Of a stretch of 64,000 nucleotides of DNA, positions 23,801 through 32,424 are shown piece after piece. The stretch covers positions 17,233,036-17,297,035 of the forward strand of contig NC_066850.1 of the NCBI RefSeq assembly GCF_001640805.2, read 5' to 3'. The notes beneath the pieces are model-generated. The model ran no database searches. It saw nothing but the letters and a program-made list of their open reading frames with translations, and had not been told where the DNA came from. Source of the stretch: Lates calcarifer. Its lineage: Eukaryota > Chordata > Actinopteri > Centropomidae. How positions within the stretch are numbered: the first letter of the stretch is position 1; each line of letters begins with the position of its first letter. A program made the position numbers and the translations under genes.

Positions 23801-25125
23801 GCAGTGGACTGTTGTCTTTGGAAGTTAGATTGACTACCAGTCATTTCTGTCATATCCTTGGGAATTGCCATGTCCCATTGACAAAAGCTGGGGCTTGTCA
23901 AAGGGGGAAGCATCATTTTTTGGAATGTTTGCGCATGTGCATTTTGGAGAATCATGGGATCCGGAGTGACTAGTTATAGCTAACTATAGACATGTTCTTC
24001 TTTATTCTTTTTTTTATTATCTAACAAATTAGAAACAGATAAACCAGAAGTTACACAATACTGATAATAAATCATAAAACAAGTGAGACCTATCATTTCT
24101 AACCTCCTCCAAACTAATTGAGAATCCAAATCAAGCCTTTACTAATGCACCCCACAAACATCAGTCCACAAACACTGTTAATATCCTTCGCTTGTGACAA
24201 CACATGTGACATTCACTATAAACTAGCACTGACAGATAGCTAAGCAACCAGTATTGGCTTATATCAGAAGAGGAAACAAAATAGTGATAATAGCAACAGC
24301 AAATAGACAAACAATTGAAATTTCCACAGGTGCCATTCTTTCTGTGTTGATGTATTCGTTATTCATGATTACCTTCTTTGTGACCATACGTAAGGAGAGA
24401 CGCACATTTTTATTTTTTGGAGGAACTCTGCTGAAGTTATCTAAATCTCCCTGGATACATGCTTGTAGTATGTAATGGCTGCATTAGTATTGGTCATTGC
24501 CTGCTTTGTTAGATCTTTAGTTTTAATGTAGCCCCACAGCAGATGGAGCAGAGTATCTTGAGAAGCACCATGCTTTATGTATTTCCTGTTCCCCAACATT
24601 CCCATTTTGTACAGCAGAGTTTAATAAAATCTGTTTCCAGTTTTAAATTGCCTTCTATTTTGTACAATGTAAGGGCTGCCTCGTGTTTTTCCTTATGTCA
24701 TTCCAGGAATGATCATCCATCTACTTCACAGAGGTCCTTGGTTCATTGGTTAGAAAGTATGTCATATTGAATAATTCGAATTATGTTAATTAATTGACTC
24801 ATTAAAGGTTTTAAAGCAGTTATTTGAAAACATGTGACTTGTGATTCCCTTGTCTTTCCAGTCCATTCACATTTGCGATGAAGTACAGCTGAAGAAACTT
24901 GAAAAACCTACCTCTGTCGGCCTGGGTCCATGGCTGCCTGGATCCCCCACCTGTATGTCTTCTTGTGGAGGAGGGTGCACTGCTGGGAGCCGTGCAGGGC
25001 CTCTGGCCAATGACTAGTTGTCCCTGCTCCAGAGTGAAGCGGCAGTAGCTTGGCCATACTGGGTGAAACTGGTATGTGAATGTGGGGAGAGACGCAGGAT
25101 GAGGACCGGACGGTGATAAATGACA
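249..25125 (-). CDS. efcab6: efcab6-like EF-hand repeat protein, partial (nine exons, both ends missing)
   Basis: Nine minus-strand exons join in frame: 24912-25125, 23339-23544, 18296-18393, 18122-18182, 3634-3770, 2573-2691, 1070-1203, 518-666 and 249-350. All have AG acceptors and GT donors, and the phases agree at every junction, giving 406 codons. The protein is a Ser/Pro-rich leader followed by three modules of about 80 residues. Each module has an amphipathic helix, an EF-loop and a closing helix with an aromatic-hydrophobic 'xxFLxxF' signature. Loops 1 (residues 107-118) and 2 (209-220) keep the calcium-ligand pattern; loop 3 (339-350) ends in Val where Glu is expected. Family knowledge: human EFCAB6 has about 1500 residues and many such modules. 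It is reported as a DJ-1/androgen-receptor co-regulator and as a ciliary doublet-microtubule component. Its 5' end lies next to the SULT4A1 3' end, as here. No start codon was found. Another EF-hand repeat protein is possible but the synteny argues against it. Confidence 0.82.
518..666 (-). CDS. efcab6: efcab6 exon H: third, degenerate EF-hand
   Basis: The acceptor is cctgttag|ATG and the donor CG|gtaggg. It encodes WQAVQAF, then DTTHSGLVKQDV, then LRAVLSSFIFPMNPHSFQKL. The loop keeps D1, S5 and the central Gly but has Val at position 12, so calcium binding there is unlikely. Confidence 0.87.
1070..1203 (-). CDS. efcab6: efcab6 exon G: inter-module linker
   Basis: The acceptor is tttttaag|AG and the donor AAG|gtacag. 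The two leading bases complete the codon from exon F, giving EVSSRVTTPCERVKQRKQRA, a Ser-rich stretch, then RKLQTLFYDK. It is a Lys/Arg-rich linker that enters the first helix of module 3. Confidence 0.75.
1424..1749 (-). repeat. Common teleost LINE/SINE-like 3' end with (ATGA)n tail, copy 1
   Basis: Contains words found all over teleost genomes: 'ggggctggagcctatccc', 'attcacactcacattc', 'ggactgtgggaggaagc' and 'gctaaccactgtaccac'. Read on the minus strand it ends in a short tandem repeat tail (plus-strand TTCA repeats at 1424-1446), so the element points left and is 5'-truncated near 1749. It lies in the intron between exons F and G. The exact family name is not assigned. Confidence 0.8.
2573..2691 (-). 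CDS. efcab6: efcab6 exon F: end of module 2
   Basis: The acceptor is tttatctag|G and the donor G|gtatgg. It completes the codon left by exon E and encodes LWNHYSPSNTATISYELFL, then DELGFG. This is the paired, non-calcium half of the module, with the 'ISYELFL' strand-helix signature. Confidence 0.88.
2806..2880. repeat. GA-rich then (TG)n microsatellite
   Basis: Purine-rich gagagagaaaga sequence followed by about 13 TG units (roughly 2845-2870) and a short gagagag run. It lies in the efcab6 intron between exons E and F. Confidence 0.9.
3634..3770 (-). CDS. efcab6: efcab6 exon E: second EF-hand
   Basis: The acceptor is aatcccacag|ATT and the donor AG|gtgggg. It encodes IGGNLRTMIRVFHLF followed by the loop DYNRDGHIQQHE, a canonical EF-loop (D1, N3, D5, Q9, E12), then FRRILDNYCIHLTDKEFQR. 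It is separated from exon D by an intron of 14351 bases. Confidence 0.9.
7200..7620. repeat. Pyrimidine-rich low-complexity tract
   Basis: The plus strand is strongly C/T-rich (ctccctccctccctctcc, then ttcccttt and ctcctctctctcc blocks), broken at about 7255-7340 by a purine-rich patch with two TAATTAG-like sites. No coding signal. Confidence 0.65.
7620..7870. promoter_or_regulatory. Candidate conserved non-coding element
   Basis: A complex, non-repetitive block, GC-rich on the left and AT-rich on the right. It contains TTAATTAAT (homeodomain-like), TTGTTTAC (forkhead-like), ATGCTAAT (POU-like) and tgcatgtgcatgc within about 100 bases. Motif density only; conservation was not tested. Confidence 0.3.
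9845..10060. repeat. Purine-rich low-complexity tract
   Basis: About 215 bases with strong A/G bias on the plus strand (ggaaggagaggagcagaggg and similar). An open frame across it encodes only Arg/Glu/Gly-rich sequence and is explained by composition. Confidence 0.65.
10987..11645 (+). repeat. Interspersed repeat of the 'aatcagaatcagatttattggcca' type
   Basis: Opens with aatcagaatcagatttattg, a head seen repeatedly in teleost interspersed repeats. It continues with degraded text such as 'gtccttggaggtgcagtcattggtgaa', also familiar as multicopy fish sequence. Open frames in it are decayed. The family is not named here. Confidence 0.6.
12596..12624. repeat. (TG)n microsatellite
   Basis: An imperfect TG run (gtgtgtgtgcctgtgtgtgtg and on) inside the large efcab6 intron. 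A short CA-rich stretch follows at 12779-12830. Confidence 0.85.
14335..14620 (+). mobile_element. Tc1/mariner-like transposase relic
   Basis: The conceptual reading gives LQQDNEPEHGARVIKNYL, then GVLQQMV, RPPHSPDLNIMESVWDQ and FWNNLPTKYL. These match the second catalytic Asp block (QQDN-P-H), the PPxSPDLN block and the WNNLP block of Tc1-family transposases. An in-frame stop lies just before FWNNLP and the N-terminal half is not recognisable, so it cannot encode an active enzyme. It sits in the efcab6 large intron in the opposite orientation to the gene. Confidence 0.8.
17433..17515 (-). mobile_element. Minimal 59-bp retroelement insertion with 12-bp target-site duplication
   Basis: The word aaaaagttacat occurs at 17433-17444 and again at 17504-17515. 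Between them lies the 3' end of the same repeat as the element at 1424-1749 (ggtcgcggggggggctggagc and a ccatccatccatt tail). On the minus strand the insert ends in an (ATGG)n tail. This is the expected structure of a severely 5'-truncated target-primed retroposon. Confidence 0.82.
18122..18182 (-). CDS. efcab6: efcab6 exon D: linker helix before module 2
   Basis: A 61-base exon with acceptor ttcttgcag and donor AAG|gtgtgt. It encodes RGPQKTSKSLSEIQKHLRDK, a basic linker running into the first helix of module 2. Its 2-to-0 phase fits both neighbours. Confidence 0.83.
18296..18393 (-). CDS. efcab6: efcab6 exon C: end of module 1
   Basis: The acceptor is gctgtag|GTG and the donor AG|gtacac, phase 0 to 2. 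It encodes VRERSTATVDYMQFLRRFG plus a linker. The 'DYMQFLRRFG' string is the module-closing helix typical of EFCAB6 repeats and continues directly from LLDTLLNE of exon B. Confidence 0.87.
18758..18942. repeat. Cluster of (CA)n microsatellites
   Basis: Three CA runs at about 18758-18789, 18868-18884 and 18926-18942, separated by unique sequence. Open frames of up to 180 codons over this region come from the repeat and are not genes. Confidence 0.9.
20089..20114 (-). CDS. Possible alternative first coding exon of efcab6
   Basis: An ATG at 20114 opens MDSKTKGS and two further bases, ending at a donor AG|gtaaaa. The leftover phase matches the acceptor of exon D (18182) but not exon C, so an internal transcript would read MDSKTKGSRRGPQKTSK and on. 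The sequence just upstream on the minus strand is relatively C/G-rich. No acceptor is required. This is inference from phase and context only. Confidence 0.25.
20742..20837. repeat. Long (TA)n microsatellite with short (CA)n
   Basis: About 37 uninterrupted TA units (20742-20816), then acacacacacacat and a short TA run. Fully self-complementary. Tyr-Ile open frames on both strands across it are artefacts. Confidence 0.95.
21830..22080. repeat. Probable dispersed repeat
   Basis: The text 'cttggttaaggttagggaaagatcctgatctgg' followed by 'tgtgaaccctggtctctgg' resembles multicopy teleost sequence, with a tRNA-like B-box impression in the second part. Ends are not defined. Low certainty. Confidence 0.35.
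23339..23544 (-). CDS. efcab6: efcab6 exon B: first EF-hand module
   Basis: The acceptor is ccctgtag|TT and the donor GAG|gtgaga. The exon encodes residues 72-140 with the loop DPDGTGLVSKEE, where D1, D3, T5, S9 and E12 fit a canonical calcium-binding EF-loop. The helix LLDTLLNE follows and closes on the next exon. This is the clearest EF-hand exon in the window. Confidence 0.9.
23545..24911. other. efcab6 intron (A to B)
   Basis: AT-rich intronic DNA. I see no exon, defined repeat or regulatory element. Confidence 0.6.
24912..25125 (-). CDS. efcab6: efcab6 exon A: Ser/Pro-rich leader
   Basis: The acceptor reads ccaccctctcag before TGT and the donor is G|gtaggt, giving 71 codons plus one base. 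The segment is low in predicted structure and rich in Pro, Ser and Arg, including the string RPCTAPSSAPSSTRRHTGG. It has a real acceptor and no convincing in-frame ATG, so at least one 5' exon must lie upstream. It is the least certain of the nine exons because it has no domain signature. Its open frame and phase match to the next exon support it. Confidence 0.68.
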
Positions 25126-25166
25126 CTGAGAGGGTGGATTGTGGTTGCTAGTTAACACATGAACAT

Positions 25167-25168
<2 letters not shown>

Positions 25169-25234
<66 letters not shown>

Positions 25235-25240
25235 TGTGTG
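25169..25240. repeat. (TC)n(TG)n compound microsatellite
   Basis: About 24 TC units (25169-25217) followed by about 11 TG units. It begins 43 bases upstream of the efcab6 exon A acceptor. In the sense of the gene it reads (CA)n(GA)n. Confidence 0.95.
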
Positions 25241-25599
25241 CCATGAATCATCACCTGACACTTCTGAGCAGAGCATACTGTATTTAAGTCTGGTTTTGTT
25301 GCTTCCACATGCTGTTGTCAAACCAACACATGCCACACATCACCATGGATGCATGAAACAGAAAATTGTGTATTGTTTTCACAATATATTCACCACTGGT
25401 ACAGATCTGTGATGAAAAGCAGAAATCCCAAAAAGAAATACTGTAAAGTTAAAGTAAAGTATTATTTAATTAGCTGAAGCCTTGCTGTGGTGAGGTTACC
25501 AGGTGCTTAGTTTTTGTACACATTAACTGAACAAGATTAAACTTCTTGATCAGTGAGCTTCAGAGCTGTTGGCAGTCAGACTTTGTTATTTTCACACAA

Positions 25600-26165
25600 T
25601 TAGAAAACAGTAGCAGTTTCCAGGCTTTATGCAGAGCTAAGCTAACTTGCTGCTTGCTGTAGCCTTATATTTACTGCACATGAAAGTGTCATTAATCGAA
25701 ACATCTAACACAGAGAGAAAAGCCAGCAGCATGTTTCCCAGTATGTCACTCTACTGAATTAAGTAGGTGATGTTTCTTTAATTGAAAACGTCAGTAATAA
25801 ATGTTTTCTTGATAACAATGAATTAAAAGACAGTGTGTTAAGCGTCGCTCTCACAGCTCACACTCATCACACTGTTTTCAGAGAAAACACTGTTTAAAAG
25901 CTGCTGTCCACTCACTGCTCTCCAGCAAACAGCAGATAGACACAGTCAGAGACTGGCTGCTGAGCATAGTGAAGCATTCAGCAGCTAAAGAGCCAGATAT
26001 TTCTCCAAGGGTTGCCCAAACACTTAAACAGAGCCAAAAGGAGAGTGCATACATTCTTCAGGTGCCAGACACACCACACCAAAAGAATGGTAATGCTGCT
26101 CCTTGTCTCCTGGATGTAGAAAAAGGCAACTGTTCGCCAACTAGTTCAAAATATCAACTAAAAAT
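25600..26165 (+). repeat. Dispersed repeat family X, copy a
   Basis: Shares gcattcagcagctaaag (25974-25990) and nearby text with the copy at 30180-30618. Such blocks, with 'gcagagctaagctaac' motifs, are common in teleost non-coding DNA. Ends are approximate. Confidence 0.5.
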
Positions 26166-29100
26166 GTGACAGTATGTCAGTTTTGTGTTTATAGCTTGTT
26201 TCCTCAGCTCCCAGGTGGAAAAAACAAATCAGTTATTTCAGGTGTAAGCTGTGCTTTGAATGCAGGAATTGTAATTGCGCAAATGTGCATTGTTGTATAG
26301 TTGTTGTATAGTTACTTAAAAAGCTATATTTCTAACTTTAGCTCAGGTGCTTGTGGCCACAAGTGACACTTCCAAAATTATGGAAATTGCTAATGTGGGA
26401 CAAGTAGAGAATAGCATTAGCCAAAATTTAGTTGACATCTGCTGACATTTTTTGACCTTTTGACCTTGTATGTATCTGTTATCAATTATCCAATTCACTC
26501 ATTTAACTGAGGGAAATCATTTGTGGTTAAAACATTGTCATGTCTATATAGAATAAGAGAAGTGGGAGCAGCCCTGTACAGTCCTGATTTGTTCTGTATG
26601 TCATTTCTTTTAACTGAATTTCGTGGCAGAATCTAAATTCCACTGACTCTTAGTTTCCATTTCCCTTGACAACAGCACTTGGAGGGCACTAGACACATTT
26701 TTGTAGCAGACAGAAGTTCCGACTTTAGACACTAAAGAGTTGAAAGAAAGTGAACACAGTCATCAGATATTGCCAGAAGACACAACTTTATTAATAAACC
26801 AGCAAGCAAAGCATGTAAAATACAATGCAAGACACCCAGGAAACAGAGACAGGCATGTATAAAAACCCAAACAAACCATAAAAGTGGATATGGGCAGCTG
26901 AAGCCTTGCCAACGGCAGTAAACAGAGTGACAGAGAGAGAAGAAAGAACAATGAACAGAGAGAATGAGCAGCCGTAAAAGAGGCGACATGATGAGTGTGT
27001 GCTGAGGTTGTCATTTACATCCACACAATAAAGACATTCACAAGTGTCTGGTAGAGCGCACGGACTGGTCTGCTGGACTGGAACTATTGTGGCAAGAGAG
27101 GAAGAGGAGGCGCTGCACAGTTTGTAAGCGATGCCTCGGGTTAATAGTCGGACTCAGATACTGCTGCTGTCGTGACACTACAGTGAGTAGCAGAATACAG
27201 TTAATGCTGGTTGTGAGTTAATACTCTGCCCTCTCCCCTCCTCCAGACAAAACCTGACCTTTCTGAGAACACAGGTAGAAAGAGAATGAAACCACACTGA
27301 TCAGTGGTAATATGCATGGGCACACAGGTCTTGGAATAAGTGTGTGAATCAATGTGGGGTTACCAACCAGGCAGAGTGGGACCCAGTTCCCAAGGGCCCC
27401 ATTTACACTTAACCACTTCATGCATCTTGGGTGGCTAATGGATCAAATCCAGCCCAAAAATCTATTCTAGTCAAAGGTTTATAGATGGAACTATATCTTT
27501 CTGAGATGCATATGCAACCTTTATTCTTTCATAGTGGATCTGCATCAGTAAATGGTCTATGGAAACAGCCTGTGCAGGGTCTGCCACATAATAATAGCTG
27601 TGAAACTAGCAGTTCTTCCTGACACGTGCAGAGTGACAGGAAGAACACAGCTCCAGTAATTTCAACACATAAGTCATACAGAGAGTAGCATGCCACTAAA
27701 CAGTTTATCTGATCCCTGATCAGTGCAGCCTTTGAGTGATAAGTCAGAGCCTACGGGGGGAGGGTAAAACTTGTAGCCTATGCTTGTTTTGCATGCGTTT
27801 ATGTTCGTTTATGAATATGCATCAGTTATTACAGCTTCAGGTGTATTACCACCACCCTCTGGATTGAAGTAGTGCAAACTCTAGTTTGGTAAAACCAAGA
27901 GGGATTGAAACCAGATTGGTGGGCTGGCTAATGGAGATGCATAAACAGTTGTATGCAAAGACTTTGGCCCCCTCTGGACAAATTCAATATTTAGCTGTTA
28001 GCTGAAGAAAAATAAATCTAACCCCTGCAGCAAACAGACATTAAAACCAGCCTTTCTTGTTGCAAACACTTAGTATCAGTCTGGATGAATATTCAGCCTT
28101 TCTTCCTGCTGATCGCCTCAAGTTCTGAGATGTTGCAGATGTTGATGAGCATGTTTAAGATCTGAACACAAGCTTTCAGTGATTTTTACTGAGGGCTCTT
28201 CCAAAAGCTTCAGCTTGTGTTTTTTTGAGTGGTGGTTGCTTGTCTGTCTGCCCTTCCCTGATGTGTAGCTTTTCAAAACTTCTTATTTCCTGACCTTCCT
28301 TACAACAGTGCATTAACATTTTTAATGTGTTTTAATGTGTTGGCTGCAGGGGTTTGATTTTCTATCTTTTCACTTCTACTAAATAAAAAAAATCTACTAT
28401 CTACTAAATATGGAATTTATCCAGGAGTGAATCTGGGATACAGAAGTAATTAAAGCGGATCCTGCATTCGTCTTGTAGTTTTAAGACTTTTCATTGGAGT
28501 CACTGGGGTCCTAATGATCCACAAGGTCCACAATGATTTTTCTCCTGGGGCTCCCTAACAGTTTTATCCAGCCATGGGGTGGAGGTCATGAGCTTTTGAA
28601 TCAATTTTCAAATTACTACCATAAAGAACAAACTCATCATACCCTCCTGAGAGCTATGACGTAGCTCTGTGTCGATACATGGCACTGTAAAATCTGAGTC
28701 TTTTATATTAACCTTTAAGTAATATTTTTATTTGAACTCAATCCAGTTGTTGTCTGTTTGTTATTGTTTGTTTCTTGCCTTAAGTTTTTAGGCAAGGTCT
28801 TTGTTCAAGTTTTTAGCTTCATAGCTCTCTTGCACAGGGTTTTGTTTACTTTAAATTCACATGTTTGAGTATGTAGGTATAAGTGTGGTCTGTATATATG
28901 TGAATGTCTTTGTGTACATATCATATCTCTTTTTTTTGTAATCTATTGTATTTTCAAGGTTCAAACAAACAAAATTTTAAAAAGAAAAAAAAGTGCCAAG
29001 GCTGTTAGTCTTGAATTTCATTCCACAAAGACCTTAAATGTTCGTCAACATTAAAAATGAGGGTCTAAAATCTGCCTTTATACCTGGGAGACTATACATT

Positions 29101-30179
29101 ATACAGTATATCACCTGTGTATGACACAGCTACATCCACAATTGAGCATTAGCTGCTCATTTTAGTCACCGGACAACCGCAATGTTTCTAAAATGCTGAT
29201 ATTGTAACCACCGTGTTTGTACAAAATACCACTTTACATCTCCAGAAAAATGTTAAGGAGTTTGGTGCGTTATTCCCTACTTATAGAATTTTAATGTGAT
29301 TCATTCGGTTCCAATGAAAACTGCTCCAGTCTATGTTTTGCTACCAGCCCATTCATCTCACTGCCCTTCAGTCTGATCCTGTGTGTTCCTGGACTGTACC
29401 ACTTGGTGGTGCTTTAAAAGTCATTGATGACCTCTTCAGATTGATTTCTAAGAAACTCTGGGGGACTCTCTCTTTTTCTCATTGTAACACAAACACACAC
29501 ATACAGTACACACACATATAGCTCATACATTTTGTTTGGTTGCAACCAAATTAATGGGAAAAAACAGTGATCACAACCTCTACTGGACACTGAGCTTCTG
29601 GGTTGATGTAGGCGTGATAAGCTTCCTCTCTGCAGGCCTGCCTGGCTTGGAGCCACTATATAGCCAATATATTGACTCGACAGATAAAAGGCTGACATTG
29701 GTGTTGTCTGTAAAACCTGCGATTTGCTTTCACCATTTTGTTTTCTATTTGTAACTGCTCAATCATGCTCTCAGCCAGCATATACTGCACATCCCAAACT
29801 TACAGGCAATAATTTATTCCAGTTTCCTCTGAGAAATAGTCGTGTGTGGTCTGAGCTACAGAGTTACAAACCCTAAAACTCTTTATTCATTAGTCTGGGC
29901 TCCCATAGGGAGTTTCCGTGTCCCATGATGGTGTACATGTATCATTATCCAGCTGACAAGCTCAAACATCAGAGTAAATTATGCAGGGTAAATGTGGATA
30001 ATTGTGGCTGATATGCACTGTGAACCACACGTCAAAGCAATGACAGACTACATGACATTTAGAATTTAAAAATATATTTCTTACTACTGAAGTCAGACTC
30101 ACATGGCATGGTATGTAAAACAGCTTGTTTTAAGCAGTGAGGAATCACTAAGCAACTTCAAATGAACTGTAAAGTTAAG

Positions 30180-30618
30180 TTTAAAGCTGCACTAATAAAT
30201 ATTTTTACATCAACAATGGATCACACGACTATATGTGCCATAGTGACTAACCTGCAGAGAATTACCACCCCACTCTTCAGTTCAACAGAGCTGTTAAGCA
30301 TCCTTTAGCTCATTTGTTTTGGTTTTCCGGCTTGCAACTGTACTGTTACTGTGGATGGGTGCAATCTTACAGTATCTCTAGCAGCAGCAGGATGCTGTTT
30401 TCAGTAAAAAAAAAGCTATGGCTGACCAGCTGCACACAACAGCTCAGTAACAAACAGCTGAACACAGGGGAGCATTCAGCAGCTAAAGTGGCAGATATTT
30501 TACATAAGAATTTAATGGAGAGCAGAACACACCTGAAAGGGTTGATTCTGGGCTTATATTCATTACGTGACCATTTCTACTTCATGTGGAAACAGGCGAC
30601 TGTTTTCACACATTAGTC
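30180..30618 (+). repeat. Dispersed repeat family X, copy b
   Basis: Contains gagaattaccaccc (30257-30270), shared with copy c at 41467-41480, and gcattcagcagctaaag (30472-30488), shared with copy a. It therefore links the three copies. It lies between efcab6 and sult4a1. Confidence 0.6.
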
Positions 30619-30680
30619 ACATCAACTTAAAGATGTGATAAAAATCTAAATTATTGCCCATTCCACTGCCCTTAGATAGC

Positions 30681-30721
<41 letters not shown>
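30681..30721. repeat. (AAT)n microsatellite
   Basis: About 13 AAT units. On the minus strand it creates a poly-Leu/poly-Tyr-like open frame that is not a gene. Confidence 0.95.
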
Positions 30722-30722
<1 letters not shown>

Positions 30723-30974
30723 GAAACCAAACTTTTTTTGGTAACTGGAGGGTGAACTTGAACAGTCAGTGTCCTTCTGGTCAGAGTGAGTAGGCCAAAA
30801 GTTCTCCAGATGGCCCAAGCACCTTTTCCACTCAACTCAGAGCAAAACCACCTGTAGCCACTGCCCAAAAGAACACAAAAAAGTTTTTCTTCACTCCTCA
30901 GACACATACAGTATGTTACCATGTAAGCAGCAGACTAACAAATTAGCCCATATACACCTCTCCCTGGCTACCTC

Positions 30975-31390
30975 CTCAAGCACTTCCTGAAGAGGAACAG
31001 GCCGAACAGGATATGTAAACCCTCCATGACATCCTGGGTCTCCTCCCAGTTAGCTGTACCTTCACAGAGAGTCACCCAAAGGCCATTATAGACATATGTC
31101 TGAACCACCTCAACTATCAGTGCAAAGGTACAATAAAAAAGTTGCTTATGGATGTCCAAAGTTCTCACACTGTTCCTGAGGGCCAGCCTGGACATCTCAT
31201 GACACCCTAAGAGAATCACCACCTTAGGGTGAAGTGATTTGTGCGTCCCTGTAGCTCTGGCAACTATGTTGTCAGAAGAAATAACCTCTGATAGGTTCTC
31301 CCAAAACAAGAGAAACCTTAAGGTGTTGGTATGCTTCAAATGAAGTGCTTGTTGGATTGTCAAACAGCATCTGAAACTCTCTCACCCAAC
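30975..31390. repeat. Decayed retroposon-like repeat
   Basis: Contains 'ccctccatgacatcctgggtctcctcccagtt' and 'gaaccacctcaactatcag', degraded versions of text that recurs in fish retroposons. Positions 31331-31379 match 56581-56629 at roughly 80 percent by eye. A 131-codon minus-strand frame over it shows no recognisable domain. Confidence 0.5.
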
Positions 31391-31507
31391 ACTTTCTGAT
31401 GCTGGAGTGTAACTTCATGCTCACTTCACAGAGTGATTAGTAGGTGTATGAAAGTGGGAAACTAGGCAGTACTAGACAAACAGAGACATATCTATAGCTC
31501 TCTCTTT

Positions 31508-31513
31508 TTTATT
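31508..31513 (-). other. Candidate sult4a1 polyadenylation signal
   Basis: AATAAA on the minus strand (tttatt on plus), about 800 bases downstream of the sult4a1 stop, a reasonable 3' UTR length. Other AATAAA words occur farther left, so the choice is uncertain. Confidence 0.3.
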
Positions 31514-32311
31514 CTTCACACAGCTACCTCTGTCACTTTTCATCTGCACAAACGAGTACAGCACCATGAACACCTGAGAGGAGAGATGTGCCGTTATCTC
31601 CATTTGAACAGTTATCGACGTCTCAACTCAATGGCCAGCAGACTTTTTGAATGTCGCCATTTAGAATATAGAATATAATCATTTTCAGACATGATCAGAA
31701 AACATAGCATACCCTAATGGCCAGAGCAATTTCACCCAGCAGAAGAACAGCCGTAACAGAAACAAACCAAATGGCTGAACTGGCTGTTTCTTACCCTGTC
31801 CAGCTACAATAACATGTGATTTACAGTGTATTTCAGTCACACACATCAGCTTGAATCCCTGTTATGAGTGTAGGAATATAATAGGATTTTGAGTGTATTC
31901 ATTGACCTGTACTTCAGCTCAACTGTATTGGTATCAACCTTCAAAAACCTACATCAGTCCAACCCTGGTCAATATATATATATATATACATACAGAGCAG
32001 TGTGAACATACAGTGGAGGTAGGGGTGATGGAAGTTTGGTTTAACTATTGATTGAAAACTTTCAATAATATCCTGATAATTCTGGATTCATTTTGGTCAG
32101 CCCACAAGGGTGTGATTCTTGATGACTCGTTAACTTGAGGCAAATTGCATTCTGGCAAAAGTCTTGTAGTTTAATCCCAGACTTCAGACTGAGTGACTGC
32201 ATGGAGAATGGAGCGTGGGTTTTGGCAGGAGGTGTGCACCTATCAACAGTACTGAAGTAGATCAGTGAGAGGAGGGAGGCAGAATGGGGGGAGGGCAGAG
32301 TGAGACGCTCT

Positions 32312-32424
32312 TTACAGGCAGAAGTCAAAGGTCAGGTCGGACTTGCCCATCTTCTGTCTGTACACCGCGTCAAACTTCTCATTCATTGACACTGTGAAGA
32401 TGTCCTTCCACAGACCGACACGAC
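32312..32424 (-). CDS. sult4a1: sult4a1 exon 7
   Basis: Acceptor ccctcacag. It encodes GRVGLWKDIFTVSMNEKFDA followed by VYRQKMGKSDLTFDFCL and TAA at 32312-32314. It contains the KxxxTVxxxE dimerisation motif. Confidence 0.97.

Larger units (their letters stand above)
25126..32311. other. efcab6 5' intron/leader and intergenic region to sult4a1
   Basis: The missing efcab6 start and promoter should lie in the left part, but I could not identify them. The region holds a compound microsatellite, two copies of a dispersed repeat (25600-26165 and 30180-30618), an (AAT)n (30681-30721), a repeat relic (about 30975-31390) and a short (TA)n (31974-31988). A minus-strand AATAAA lies at 31508-31513, about 800 bases past the sult4a1 stop. 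Another, followed by GT-rich sequence, lies near 26788. Confidence 0.6.

Noticed and set aside
24820..25308. 162-codon minus-strand frame read as one exon
   Set aside because: Its start lies in the CA/GA microsatellite. Only 24912-25125 is supported as an exon, by acceptor, donor and phase.
26763..27024. Hydrophobic, transmembrane-like frames on the minus strand
   Set aside because: Three overlapping frames are open only because of T/C-rich sequence on that strand. No splice or start context. I considered it as an efcab6 5' exon and found no phase-compatible donor.
30968..31363. 131-codon minus-strand frame
   Set aside because: It overlaps a decayed repeat and has no family match I can recognise.
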